The position numbers and the translations under genes were made by a program. Positions 1-9,147 of a stretch of DNA of 64,000 bases are shown piece after piece. Source of the stretch: Ruminococcaceae bacterium UBA7075 (GTDB lineage Bacteria; Bacillota; Clostridia; Oscillospirales; Acutalibacteraceae); the NCBI GenBank assembly GCA_002493635.1, contig DKZL01000022.1, positions 11,158-75,157 on the forward strand. The letters run 5' to 3'. Numbering within the stretch: position 1 is the stretch's first letter; every line of letters begins with the position of its first letter. Under the pieces are notes generated by a model. That model worked only from the letters and a program-made list of their open reading frames with translations. It searched no databases and was not told the DNA's origin.

Positions 1-2533
1 ATGAATTGCCTACAGGAGTTATCTCAACCTCTTCGCCGTCAACAGTTGCCGTCCATCCCTCTTCATAAGGAATTGAGGTATAGAACAGTCCGTTCTCGCT
101 CACATTGATTGTGCCTTCCATGGAACTGTCAGTACACTTAGTTGTTGTCATAACATCTCGGTTTACTGCTTCATAGCCCTTTTCAAACACATCCTCATTA
201 AGCTTGCAGACATAAACTCTTGCAGAACCTGACTGACCTTGCTTTAGCTGTGCATAAACAGAAATCTTATCGCCCTTGTCAAATTCTCCGATGCAGGCAA
301 TATACGAACGTCCCATTCCGTAAGTGTTAGGCTGTGCAGCATCGTTACGCATTACGGTAACATCATCTCCGCCGTCAATGTCGGCATACATACAATAAAG
401 TCCGTCGTCGGGAGCTTCGTAATTCCACTTTACGGTAGGGGTAATTGATGCGTCAAGACAGTTGTACTGATAGCAACCGTACTCGGTCTTGTTCACCTGA
501 AACTGTTCATAGCTTGTGTGACCCTGTGATACAACTTCAAGCGGAGTATAGACATCATCCTGAATGCCCGTAGCAAGTCTGAAAAATTCGCTCTGCTGTT
601 CAAACTGATTAAAGTTATCCTCGTTATCGTTTTCTTCCCATTTCAGCAAATCACTGTTTACCATAAAGCCCATAGGAATATAATGCTGATTAATCAGAAG
701 CTTTTCATTTTCAACCTCATAAACAGACTCGAGGTCATATGTGTTTTGATATGCGCCGTTGCGTGAAATAAGATACTTAAGATTCATAAACATATTGGTC
801 ACAGGTGAGCTTTCGGCATAAGTATATCTGTTGCCGCTCTTCCAACCCATCATACCGAAGTTTTCAAAGAATCTTGTAATATTTTCGTTTGCCATTGAGT
901 TAAACATAGACAAACCGTTATAGCCGTTAAGAGCACCGTCATTAAGAGTCTGGGTTGTTGTCATTTCTGCACGCCAAAGCTCTTTTGTGTTCTGCTCACG
1001 TGAATCCATATGATTAATAATATCGGCTGTTTTTTCTTCGCCTCTCGGATAATCATACGTACCCGTTACCGTTGTTGTTTTAACACCTATATATGCCGTT
1101 GCACCACTTTCACCGATTACCACAACTGCAAGCACAATTAAAAGCACAGTTTTAGGAATGAGTCTTTTAGTATAAAGCAACAGCATAATACAGATAATAG
1201 CTGCAACAATCGCTGTACCGTAAAGCACATAATCCTTTTGTGTTCCGATTCCCATAATAATAATCAGAGCCGTAAAAAGCGCAGCCAGAATAACATCCCA
1301 CATTGAAGTCTTATCAATCAGCATAAAGGCTCTGAATGCCATAACCACAAGCACAAAACTTATAAGATAGCTGAAACGGTACGGAATCATATTTGTAAAG
1401 TGGAATCCGTGCCATATATAGTCAAGCTGTCTGATGATACAGCTTAAAAACATAAATATGATAAGGCACAAATCAACAACCTTTTCTTTAAACGAAATCT
1501 TTTTGCAGGTAAAGAACAAGATCCCCAGAACAATCGAAATTGTACCGCAAGCAATATTCGGCAGTGCGTCAGCCTCTTTTATTGCAGGCTCGGCAAACGT
1601 CATAAAATTAGAAAAAATCTTCTGCAAAGCAGTAAGAACACCTATAAGGTCATTTGAGCCTCCGATATTGATTGCAAAAGATTTTGGAAATGTGCTTGAG
1701 GTTGCGTGTGTATTCTGAAGTCCGAAATACGCAGGCAACAGGAAAAATGCCGTTATTCCTATAGCAATCATTGAAAAAATGCCGGTTTGCACAAGCTTTT
1801 TAAAGAACTTTTTAAAGCCTTCCCACTTAACTATACTGTATGCAATGAAAACAAGCAAAACAAAAATGCAGGTAAACAAACCGATATAGTAGTTTGCAAG
1901 CAAAGACAGAGCCAAAGTAACAGTAAAAAGTCTGAACTTGTTTTCTGTCAGAAGCTTGCATATTCCCAAAGCAACAAGCGGAGTAATGCAGACTGTGTCA
2001 AGCCAGATTGTGTTCCAATAATAGCCCATAAAAAAGGCACAGAATGAAAAACAGCATCCGAAAATCACAAGTGAGAAATCATTTTTCTTGAAAATACTGC
2101 GCAAGAATATTGCCGTAAACATTCCTGCACACGCAATCTTGATAGCAACCGAGAACATCAGAAACTCTCTGAGCCATTCACTCGGAATAAAAACAGAGAG
2201 GAAATTGAGCGGACTTGCAAGATAATATGACATAAGTGCAAAATAGTTCACACCGCCGCCCTGCGCCCATGACCAGAACAAAGACTCACCGTTTTTCAGC
2301 TTGTCCTGAAAGTCAACTAAAAAAGGAAAGTACTGATGCCACAAGTCAGTAACAAGAATTTGTTTGTCACCAAACGGCGAAACCTGCATAATCCCGAAGG
2401 CTGTCACCATAAGGATAAACGGAACGGCAAACGCAAGCAGAATAAATACATTATAAGAGAAAAAGCCCTTTATTTTTTCAATAACCGAAACCTTTGATTT
2501 TGGGGCATTTTCAATTTGTTTTGCAATGGTCAT
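1..2533 (-). CDS. YfhO-family membrane glycosyltransferase (partial, C-terminus outside window)
   Basis: The ATG at 2533 follows a strong GGAGG site, and the frame runs off the left edge after about 844 residues, so the C-terminal end is missing. The first ~500 residues are a polytopic membrane domain with roughly a dozen hydrophobic segments. The remainder is a soluble domain ending in the YfhO-like segment 'PYEEGWTATVDG'. In Bacillus and Listeria, YfhO-type enzymes move a sugar from undecaprenyl phosphate onto an envelope polymer outside the membrane, with a CsbB-type GT2 and a GtrA/GtcA flippase; both partners are encoded divergently at 2792 and 3742. The acceptor here is unknown. A weak promoter (TTACCT, 16 bp, TAAAAT) lies at 2583-2610 on this strand. 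The family call is firm, the substrate is inference. Confidence 0.85.
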   Translation of the reverse strand, partial: MTIAKQIENAPKSKVSVIEKIKGFFSYNVFILLAFAVPFILMVTAFGIMQVSPFGDKQILVTDLWHQYFPFLVDFQDKLKNGESLFWSWAQGGGVNYFALMSYYLASPLNFLSVFIPSEWLREFLMFSVAIKIACAGMFTAIFLRSIFKKNDFSLVIFGCCFSFCAFFMGYYWNTIWLDTVCITPLVALGICKLLTENKFRLFTVTLALSLLANYYIGLFTCIFVLLVFIAYSIVKWEGFKKFFKKLVQTGIFSMIAIGITAFFLLPAYFGLQNTHATSSTFPKSFAINIGGSNDLIGVLTALQKIFSNFMTFAEPAIKEADALPNIACGTISIVLGILFFTCKKISFKEKVVDLCLIIFMFLSCIIRQLDYIWHGFHFTNMIPYRFSYLISFVLVVMAFRAFMLIDKTSMWDVILAALFTALIIIMGIGTQKDYVLYGTAIVAAIICIMLLLYTKRLIPKTVLLIVLAVVVIGESGATAYIGVKTTTVTGTYDYPRGEEKTADIINHMDSREQNTKELWRAEMTTTQTLNDGALNGYNGLSMFNSMANENITRFFENFGMMGWKSGNRYTYAESSPVTNMFMNLKYLISRNGAYQNTYDLESVYEVENEKLLINQHYIPMGFMVNSDLLKWEENDNEDNFNQFEQQSEFFRLATGIQDDVYTPLEVVSQGHTSYEQFQVNKTEYGCYQYNCLDASITPTVKWNYEAPDDGLYCMYADIDGGDDVTVMRNDAAQPNTYGMGRSYIACIGEFDKGDKISVYAQLKQGQSGSARVYVCKLNEDVFEKGYEAVNRDVMTTTKCTDSSMEGTINVSENGLFYTSIPYEEGWTATVDGEEVEITPVGNS

Positions 2534-2640
2534 AAGCAAACCTCCAAAAACTTTTATCCTTAAAATATTCTTTAACTAATACATTTTACCACGAAATTTT
2601 AATAAGGTAAATAAAAAATTTATAAAATCATTAAAAAAAA

Positions 2641-2669
2641 TAGACTTTTTAATTCAGCTTTGTTATAAT
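2641..2669 (+). promoter_or_regulatory. Putative sigma-A promoter of the glycosyltransferase operon
   Basis: TAGACT (2641-2646), 17 bp, TATAAT (2664-2669), followed by a leader of about 115 bases before the GT2 start. The -10 is perfect and the -35 matches at four of six positions. The 2534-2791 interval is AT-rich and holds the divergent promoters of both transcription units. Confidence 0.55.
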
Positions 2670-2791
2670 AAAAGTAAATTCGGACAAATCAAAACAAATT
2701 TTAGCGTATTATTATTTAAAAATTTTATTCAAATTTCGATTTACTATGAATACAAAATATGTATCAACAAATATAAAAGCGGTGATAAATT

Positions 2792-3742
2792 ATGAAAACT
2801 ATTGATTTGGTTGTTCCCTGCTACAACGAAGAGGCAGGACTTGAGCATTTTGTGCTTGAAACCAACAAGGTTATAGATACTCTGCCCGAATATCGTTTCA
2901 GATATATCTTAATCAATGACGGAAGCAAGGATAAAACTTATCTGATAATGAAAAAGCTGGCACAAAAATTTGAAAATGTAAAATATATATCTTTTTCACG
3001 AAATTTCGGTAAAGAGGCGGCAATGTACGCAGGACTTCAGCACACGACTGCTGACTATGTGGTTGTTATGGACGCCGATTTACAGCATCCGCCCAAGCTG
3101 TTTCCGCAGATGATTGAAGCTCTCGAAACAGAAGGCTACGACTGCTGCGCTACAAAACGTGATGAACGTGAGGGCGAAAGTGCATTCAGAGGATTATTTT
3201 CAAAACTTTTCTTTAAGCTTTCAAATAAAATGACTGATGTCAAAATGCCCTACGGTGCAATGGATTACCGAATGATGACACGTCAGATGGTTGACTCAAT
3301 TCTTGAACTCGGAGAAGTGCAGAGATTTTCAAAAGGTATTTTCTCCTGGGTCGGCTTTAATACCAAATGGATTTCCTTTAAAACAGTTGACCGTGAGCTT
3401 GGTACATCAACCTGGAAATTTTCAAGCCTGTTCAGATACGCAATCGACGGCATAACTTGCTTTTCAGTTGCTCCGCTGCGTTTTACAGCCGTTATGGGTG
3501 CAGTTATTTTCTTGATTTCACTTATTTATATTATTATAACTCTGATTCAGACTTTGTTTTTTGGAATTACCACACCCGGTTATGTAACAACACTCTGTGC
3601 TGTCTTGTTTTTGGGAGGTATCACAGAAATGTCAATCGGAATTTTAGGCGAATATATCGGAAGAATATATATGGAGGCAAAAGACAGACCTATATATATT
3701 ATTAAACACTCAAATTTTGAAGAAGATAAGGATATTAGATAA
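2792..3742 (+). CDS. GT2 polyprenyl-phosphate glycosyltransferase, CsbB/GtrB/DPM1 type
   Basis: This 316-residue family 2 glycosyltransferase has the N-terminal nucleotide-sugar fold (VVPCYNEE at residues 7-14), the metal-binding DAD at about 94-96 followed by LQHPP, and two C-terminal membrane helices at about 230-250 and 263-285. That is the CsbB/GtrB arrangement, in which a sugar is loaded onto undecaprenyl phosphate on the cytoplasmic face. Its stop overlaps the next start (TAATG), so it is translationally coupled to the GtrA flippase. The divergent YfhO gene completes the expected set. Which sugar it uses cannot be read from the sequence. Confidence 0.9.
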   Translation: MKTIDLVVPCYNEEAGLEHFVLETNKVIDTLPEYRFRYILINDGSKDKTYLIMKKLAQKFENVKYISFSRNFGKEAAMYAGLQHTTADYVVVMDADLQHPPKLFPQMIEALETEGYDCCATKRDEREGESAFRGLFSKLFFKLSNKMTDVKMPYGAMDYRMMTRQMVDSILELGEVQRFSKGIFSWVGFNTKWISFKTVDRELGTSTWKFSSLFRYAIDGITCFSVAPLRFTAVMGAVIFLISLIYIIITLIQTLFFGITTPGYVTTLCAVLFLGGITEMSIGILGEYIGRIYMEAKDRPIYIIKHSNFEEDKDIR

Positions 3743-4203
3743 TGAAGGATTTTATTAAGCAGTTTTTCGATATTAAATTCTGGAAATTTATTCTGGTAGG
3801 AATTCTGAACACTATTATCGGCAACGGTCTGATGTTCGTATTTTATAATTTTACACCTATAAAAAACATAAGCGCAGGTGTTGTTGACGGATACTGGGTA
3901 TCGTCTGCGCTCGGATATATTATAGGCAGTATTGTCAGCTATTTTCTGAACAAACACTTTACCTTCCAAAACAAGGAAAAAGGCATAAAGCCGGCTTTAA
4001 AATTTGCTCTCAACATTGCGATATGTTATTTCCTTGCTTACGGTCTTGCAAAACCGCTTATTGTCTGGATACTTTCGGGTTATAGCGAAACCGTTCAGTC
4101 AAATGTTGCTATGCTTGCAGGTATGTGCCTGTTTGTTGCATTTAATTACATTGGACAGCGTTTCTTTGCATTCAAGGAAAAAGATAATACAAAAACTAAG
4201 TAA
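3742..4203 (+). CDS. GtrA-family membrane protein (putative lipid-linked sugar flippase)
   Basis: A 153-residue protein with four hydrophobic segments and the typical GtrA start 'FWKFILVGILNTIIGNG' near residues 12-28. The later 'SYFLNKHFTFQNK' element is also characteristic. GtrA/GtcA proteins are thought to flip undecaprenyl-phosphate sugar to the outer face, where a GT-C or YfhO enzyme uses it. The start codon overlaps the stop of the GT2 gene by one base. The family call is firm; the flippase role is knowledge of the family rather than something visible here. Confidence 0.88.
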   Translation: MKDFIKQFFDIKFWKFILVGILNTIIGNGLMFVFYNFTPIKNISAGVVDGYWVSSALGYIIGSIVSYFLNKHFTFQNKEKGIKPALKFALNIAICYFLAYGLAKPLIVWILSGYSETVQSNVAMLAGMCLFVAFNYIGQRFFAFKEKDNTKTK

Positions 4204-4244
4204 TAATAGCTATTTGCTGCAAAAATTGATGAAGGGTTGACGAT

Positions 4245-5477
4245 ATGACAAAGGTTGAGGAAAAATTTTTTGATTTTATTAAAAATAATATTATTTATAT
4301 TATACCTATAGCTGCAACAATTCTCGGAATAGTAATACGATACTGCGGATTTAACTTTCAAAGTGATGATTTTAACAGCTTTTTGAACCCATGGTGGTCA
4401 GCAATCAGCGCAGGCGGAATCAAAGGACTTGCACAGCAGGTAGGCAACTACAACATTCCATATCAGATTATAACTTATATTCTAACATTGTTTCCGTTTG
4501 AAGCACTACATTCCTATAAACTCTTTTCGGTATTTTTTGATTTTGTACTTGCAATATCGGCTGCACTCGTTGTAAAAGAATTTGACAGCAACAATTCAAG
4601 GCTCAGACAAGTTCTTACCTATTCAGTTGTTTTCTGCTCAATTACAGTTATTTTTAACTCATCCTTCTGGGCACAGTGTGATTCAATATATGTTTCATTA
4701 ATCCTTCTTGCAATCTATTTTGTACACCGTCACAAAAATATAGCTGCGTTTGTGTTGCTTGGTGCAGCATTTGCATTTAAGCTGCAAACTGTATTTATAT
4801 TACCTGTTTTCCTTTATCTTTATATTTCTAACCGTAAAATTTCGATTCTGCACTTTTTGCTGATTCCCGTGACAGATATTGTTATGTGTCTGCCTACGGT
4901 ATTTCTCGGCAGAAATTTTTCCGATATTTTTACAATTTATGTTGATCAGACGGACTACGGCAAACAAATTCAGATGAATTGTCCAAACCTCTGGGCACTG
5001 ATTTGCGACAGAAACGACACTACATATTATTATTTATTCAAAACAATTTCAATCGCCATTGCAGTGCTTGCTCTCGGCATTGGTCTTTCACTGATAATAC
5101 ACAAGAGCATTGATCTGATGAATCGTGAAAATTTCCTCTTAACATCAATCTGGACAGTATTTACCTGCGTAATGTTCCTGTCATCAATGCACGAGCGTTA
5201 CGGCTATCTGCTTGATATCCTCACAATAATTTATGCAGTATTTATATTTAAGCGTGTATGGCTTGCCGTACTTTGCAACCTTGTCAGTCTGAGGGGATAT
5301 TGCTTCTACCTGTTCACCTACGATGTTTTGGATATTAAACTGACTGCAATAATCTACACAGCAACCTACGCTTATGTTACATATCTGTTTATAAAAGAGG
5401 TCATTATAAACGGTAAAAAGCTTGAAATCTCCAAGAAAATTGATGAAGCAAAAGTTATAACTAATCACACAGCATAA
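4245..5477 (+). CDS. Polytopic GT-C-type glycosyltransferase
   Basis: A 410-residue integral membrane protein with about ten to eleven hydrophobic helices. An acidic pair lies in the first long extracytoplasmic loop ('FQSDDFNSFL', about residues 44-53), as in GT-C glycosyltransferases that use lipid-linked sugar donors. It resembles the mannosyltransferase-like COG5542 group. It lies 41 bp after the GtrA gene and very probably ends the same operon. The locus therefore has two candidate acceptor-side enzymes, this one and the YfhO protein. The start is the ATG at 4245, preceded by GAAGGGTTGACGAT. The exact donor and acceptor are unknown. Confidence 0.75.
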   Translation: MTKVEEKFFDFIKNNIIYIIPIAATILGIVIRYCGFNFQSDDFNSFLNPWWSAISAGGIKGLAQQVGNYNIPYQIITYILTLFPFEALHSYKLFSVFFDFVLAISAALVVKEFDSNNSRLRQVLTYSVVFCSITVIFNSSFWAQCDSIYVSLILLAIYFVHRHKNIAAFVLLGAAFAFKLQTVFILPVFLYLYISNRKISILHFLLIPVTDIVMCLPTVFLGRNFSDIFTIYVDQTDYGKQIQMNCPNLWALICDRNDTTYYYLFKTISIAIAVLALGIGLSLIIHKSIDLMNRENFLLTSIWTVFTCVMFLSSMHERYGYLLDILTIIYAVFIFKRVWLAVLCNLVSLRGYCFYLFTYDVLDIKLTAIIYTATYAYVTYLFIKEVIINGKKLEISKKIDEAKVITNHTA

Positions 5478-5542
5478 CAAAAAACATCCGGCGGTCTGGC
5501 AACCGGTGGGGTGTTCCTGATAATTTCAACAATAGCAAATTC

Positions 5543-5623
5543 CGTAGGGAACGACCCCTGTGTCGTTCCTGATTCCAACAATAGTACTGCTTTATTAGGA
5601 ACGGCACAAGACCGTTCCCTACG
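5543..5623. repeat. Palindromic intergenic element, family R3 copy
   Basis: Outer arms CGTAGGGAACG (5543-5553) and CGTTCCCTACG (5613-5623) are perfect inverted repeats. Each arm also forms its own local hairpin (AACGAC with GTCGTT; AGGAACGG with CCGTTCCCT), so the element can fold as two hairpins or as one long stem. A related, larger element lies at 45478-45579, and a solo remnant (GACCGTTCCCTAC) near 54000. No ORF is supported inside it. Confidence 0.75.
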
Positions 5624-5690
5624 ATTTGTCAGGAAAACCTCTACTCAACCTTTAGTGGTAGTTCCCTACGAGCCTGTTAATGATAATATT

Positions 5691-5731
5691 AAAAGCTTAC
5701 ACAACCAAAATCGGATGTGTAAGCTTTTTTT
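5691..5731. terminator. Bidirectional intrinsic terminator
   Basis: A perfect 13-bp stem, AAAAGCTTACACA (5691-5703) with TGTGTAAGCTTTT (5716-5728), closes a 12-base loop and runs into T residues to 5731. The A-rich left arm gives a U-tract on the other strand too. It separates the plus-strand glycosylation operon from the minus-strand gene ending at 5743. Confidence 0.92.
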
Positions 5732-5742
5732 ATAATCGTTTT

Positions 5743-6600
5743 TTAATTATTCTCAGCTTTTCCGTTAGCTTCATCATTTATTCTTCGGGGAACAAAATTG
5801 CTGATAAAGCCTGCCTTTTTGCCCCTGTTCTTGATATAAAAGTATCCGGCAATATTAAACACAACTGCTCCGATAAAGTTTACAAGCAAATCCTTCATAG
5901 TGTCAATCAGACCTATGTCCAAATATCCGTTTATACCCAGACTTTTTCCGTTTACAACCGTGTCGGTAATTCCTTTTATTCTTGTTATATCGCCTGTATC
6001 ACCCGAAAGTAAAACAGAATTAATGCTGTTGACAATCGTATCCTTCTGCATATCTTTGCCTAAGAACATATCAACGCCAAATTCAAAGAATTCCCATACT
6101 GTTCCTGCCGTCATAGAAAAGCAGAATGAAAACAGACATACAAATAACGGTGACAAATTCATCTTGACTTTTTCATTTCTGTTGAGAATATCAATCAAGC
6201 CAAAACCAACACCTGCACATATAAAGCCATTCAGCGTATGAAGCAGAGTGTCCCAGAACGGTACCTTCTCATAAAATGAGCCCATCTCACCCATAATGTT
6301 TGCAGCAAACACAAACATTATCATAATGACCTCCATCACATTCGGAAGGTCAATTTTCATCTTACTCTCAATAAATGACGGAATCATAAGCAACACAAAC
6401 GACATAAAGCACGTCATTGTATTTTCCCATCTGCCGTTTATTATGCTGAATACAAATATTCCGACAATTATAACTCTGAGCACAATATAAACGGTAGTTA
6501 TTACCTTGTGCTCCCTCACATCCCGATAGTTCAGAATCCTTTTTGTTTTGTCAGAAAATTTTTCATTCTTTTTTGCTTTTATTCCCTTTTTATCTTTCAT
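5743..6600 (-). CDS. DUF2238/YjdF-like polytopic membrane protein
   Basis: About 285 residues, with a lysine-rich cytoplasmic N-terminus and six or so hydrophobic helices. Motifs fit the YjdF/DUF2238 group: 'DTLLHTLNGF', 'GTVWEFFEFGVD', and 'DTMKDLLVNFIGA' near the C-terminus. The ATG at 6600 is chosen because GGGGAGAGG precedes it at good spacing; an in-frame ATG at 6618 lies upstream of that site. The gene is monocistronic, converging on the glycosylation operon. The function of the family is not established. Confidence 0.7.
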   Translation of the reverse strand: MKDKKGIKAKKNEKFSDKTKRILNYRDVREHKVITTVYIVLRVIIVGIFVFSIINGRWENTMTCFMSFVLLMIPSFIESKMKIDLPNVMEVIMIMFVFAANIMGEMGSFYEKVPFWDTLLHTLNGFICAGVGFGLIDILNRNEKVKMNLSPLFVCLFSFCFSMTAGTVWEFFEFGVDMFLGKDMQKDTIVNSINSVLLSGDTGDITRIKGITDTVVNGKSLGINGYLDIGLIDTMKDLLVNFIGAVVFNIAGYFYIKNRGKKAGFISNFVPRRINDEANGKAENN

Positions 6601-6689
6601 TATATCCTCTCCCCCCACCTGACATATATATTATACTTCAACATAGAATAAAAAATATCCAAACCCCGCAAATTTAATGCACTATACAA

Positions 6690-6858
6690 GTATAATCTGA
6701 CTTATAGCAGTATCCCGAAGCTTTAACTTTATTTTTACGGTAAACATCGTCATTTTACACACTTTTATCAGTGAGTACGAAGTTTTTACCGAACCAATAA
6801 AATTTAAACTTCGGGAGCAAAATTCTTATGTTAATCCAAACTTATTAAGCGGATTTAA
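6690..6858. repeat. Intergenic inverted-repeat element, family R1 copy A
   Basis: The left part carries 'CTTATAGCAGTATCCCGAAG' and then the R1 core 'GGTAAACATCGTCA'. The right part, read in reverse complement, carries 'TCCGCTTAATAAGTTT' and 'CCCGAAGTTTAAA'. The two ends are therefore diverged inverted copies of one unit. The right end stops within three bases of the glyA stop codon at 6861. It is non-coding; other copies are at 14777, 23164 and 53667. Confidence 0.7.
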
Positions 6859-6860
6859 AA

Positions 6861-8117
6861 TTATTCATAAAGAGGATATTTTTTGCAGATTTCTTCAACG
6901 CCTGCTCTTACCTTATCCTTGCTGTTTTCATAATCATTAATAACAAGAGTAATGTACTCGGCAATCTTGTCCATATCTTCTTCCTTAAGACCTCTTGTTG
7001 TAACGGCAGCCGTACCGATTCTTACACCGCTTGTAACAAACGGAGAACGTGGTTCACCCGGAATAGTATTCTTGTTCACTGTAATATAGCAATCATCAAG
7101 ACGAGCCTCAAGCTCCTTGCCTGTAACATCGGTATCTTTCAAATCAATAAGAAGAACATGATTGTCTGTACCGCCTGAAACAAGCTTGTTTCCTCTCTTT
7201 AAAAGTCCCTCGGCAAGAGCCTTACAGTTAGCAACAATCTGTGCACCGTACTCCTTGAATTCAGGCTTTAATGCTTCTCCAAAGCAAACAGCCTTTGCTG
7301 CGATTGTGTGCATAAGAGGACCGCCCTGTGTACCCGGGAAGATAGCCTTGTCAATCTGCTTAGCAAATTCTTCACGACAGAGGATAAGACCGCCACGTGG
7401 TCCACGAAGGGTTTTGTGAGTTGTTGTTGTAACGAACTCGCAATATGGCACAGGGTTCGGATGAACTCCTGCTGCAACAAGACCTGCAATATGAGCCATA
7501 TCAACCATAAGATATGCCCCAACCTCATCAGCAATTTCACGAAGCTTTGCAAAGTCGATAATTCTCGGATATGCAGACGCACCTGCAACAATCAGCTTTG
7601 GTTTGCATTCCTTGGCAATTTCAAGCACCTTATCATAATCAATGCGGTGAGTAGTTTCATCAACGCCGTATGGCACAAAGTTAAAATATTTACCTGAAAT
7701 ATTAACAGGCGAACCGTGTGTAAGGTGACCGCCCTCGTTGAGGTTCATACCCATAACGGTGTCACCCGGATTAAGCATTGCAAAATAAACGGCAGTGTTT
7801 GCCTGTGCACCTGAATGTGGCTGAACATTAGCGTGCTCTGCACCAAAAAGCTCACAAGCTCTCTGACGTGCAATTTCCTCAACTACATCAACACACTCAC
7901 ATCCGCCGTAATAGCGCTTGCCCGGATAACCTTCTGCATATTTGTTTGTCAGCAGACTACCCATTGCAGCCATAACAGCAGGAGAAACAATGTTCTCACT
8001 TGCGATAAGCTCGAGGTTTCTTCTCTGTCTTTTAAGCTCGTTTGTCATTGCCTCTCCAACAACAGGATCATAGCTGTTAAGGTAGTCAAGTGACGCAATA
8101 TTAGTATTTTCGCTCAT
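6861..8117 (-). CDS. glyA: Serine hydroxymethyltransferase
   Basis: This 418-residue PLP enzyme interconverts serine plus tetrahydrofolate with glycine plus 5,10-methylene-THF in the cytoplasm, feeding one-carbon metabolism. The diagnostic segments are 'LIASENIVSPAV', 'YAEGYPGKRYYGGC', 'VQPHSGAQAN' and the PLP-lysine motif 'TTTTHKTLRGPRGG'. Length is normal for bacterial GlyA. The ATG at 8117 follows AAGGAGAATTTAAA. It lies 30 bp after dusB and is probably the last gene of a three-gene unit from the promoter at 9693-9721. No glycine riboswitch was seen upstream. Confidence 0.97.
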   Translation of the reverse strand: MSENTNIASLDYLNSYDPVVGEAMTNELKRQRRNLELIASENIVSPAVMAAMGSLLTNKYAEGYPGKRYYGGCECVDVVEEIARQRACELFGAEHANVQPHSGAQANTAVYFAMLNPGDTVMGMNLNEGGHLTHGSPVNISGKYFNFVPYGVDETTHRIDYDKVLEIAKECKPKLIVAGASAYPRIIDFAKLREIADEVGAYLMVDMAHIAGLVAAGVHPNPVPYCEFVTTTTHKTLRGPRGGLILCREEFAKQIDKAIFPGTQGGPLMHTIAAKAVCFGEALKPEFKEYGAQIVANCKALAEGLLKRGNKLVSGGTDNHVLLIDLKDTDVTGKELEARLDDCYITVNKNTIPGEPRSPFVTSGVRIGTAAVTTRGLKEEDMDKIAEYITLVINDYENSKDKVRAGVEEICKKYPLYE

Positions 8118-8147
8118 TTTAAATTCTCCTTATCGTATATATTGCAA

Positions 8148-9146
8148 TTAATACGCATTTTGTAATGAAAGTGCTTTTTGCTTTAATGCGTACAAATCAT
8201 CAAATGTAGAAATTTTGCCTGCCTCTCCTCTTAGTGCAGCCGCACCTCTCATACCTTTGAAGTAGCCGACAACCAATTTGCGAGCCTGAAGCATTGCCAT
8301 ATGCTCGCCCTTATATTCAATCATCGTTTTAATATGCTCAGTCATTACATCAAGTTTTTCTTCAATGGTAGGATAATGCAAGGGAATATCAGGATTTTTA
8401 ATATATGAATTAATCTGTTCAAAAAGCCAAGGGTTACCAAGGCTCGCCCTGCCAATCATCACAAGCTGACAGCCTGTTTTATCCATAACTTCCTTTGCTT
8501 TTTGTGCCGAGTCAATATCACCGTTTGCAATTACAGGAATTTTCACGGCTTCCCTGACAAGCCTTATAATGTCATAATCGACGGGCGGCTTGTAGTATTG
8601 CATTCGTGTTCTGCCGTGAACTGTAATTGCAGACGCACCCGCCTGCTCACAGATTTTTGCAACCTCAACGGCATTAGGCGTGTTTTCGTCCCACCCCTTG
8701 CGAATTTTGACCGTAACCGGAACATTGCTTGTCCTGACAACAGCTTCAACAATTTTACCGCAAAGCTCGGGATTTTTCATCAAAGCACTGCCGCTGCCGT
8801 TTGTACTGATTTTCGGAGCAGGGCAGCCCATATTTATATCAATTATATCGGGCGTATTCTTCATTGCGTGAAGTGCTGCTTCCGCCATACATTCGGGATC
8901 ATCTCCGAAAATCTGTATACCGCAAGGGCGTTCAAAATCTGATGTTTCCATCAAATCTTCACTTTTTTTGTTGTTAAAAGAAAGAGCTTTAGAACTGACC
9001 ATTTCACTTACGCAGTACCCTGCGCCGAAACGCATACAAAGCTCACGATATGCACGGTCACTTACTCCTGCCATAGGCGCAAGAAGCGCATTTGACTTAA
9101 GCTCGACATTTCCTATTTTTAATTTACCCATATTTACCAACTGCAT
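8148..9146 (-). CDS. dusB: tRNA-dihydrouridine synthase, DusB family
   Basis: An FMN-dependent TIM-barrel enzyme of 332 residues that reduces uridines in the tRNA D-loop. Family motifs are 'LAPMAGVSDRAYR', 'DINMGCPAPKI', 'SGSALMKNPEL', 'VTVKIRKGWDE', 'TVHGRTRMQYY' and 'IANGDIDS'. The upstream gene ends TAG one base before this ATG (TAGTATG), giving translational coupling. A second in-frame ATG at 9131 (MGKLKIGN) is an equally possible start, since neither site has a strong Shine-Dalgarno sequence. Adjacency to glyA may simply reflect shared housekeeping expression. Confidence 0.93.
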   Translation of the reverse strand: MQLVNMGKLKIGNVELKSNALLAPMAGVSDRAYRELCMRFGAGYCVSEMVSSKALSFNNKKSEDLMETSDFERPCGIQIFGDDPECMAEAALHAMKNTPDIIDINMGCPAPKISTNGSGSALMKNPELCGKIVEAVVRTSNVPVTVKIRKGWDENTPNAVEVAKICEQAGASAITVHGRTRMQYYKPPVDYDIIRLVREAVKIPVIANGDIDSAQKAKEVMDKTGCQLVMIGRASLGNPWLFEQINSYIKNPDIPLHYPTIEEKLDVMTEHIKTMIEYKGEHMAMLQARKLVVGYFKGMRGAAALRGEAGKISTFDDLYALKQKALSLQNAY

Positions 9147-9147
9147 A

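Noticed and set aside
2534..2791. Riboswitch or small gene in the divergent gap
   Set aside because: The sequence is AT-rich with only promoter-like signals; no stem-loop or ORF was convincing.
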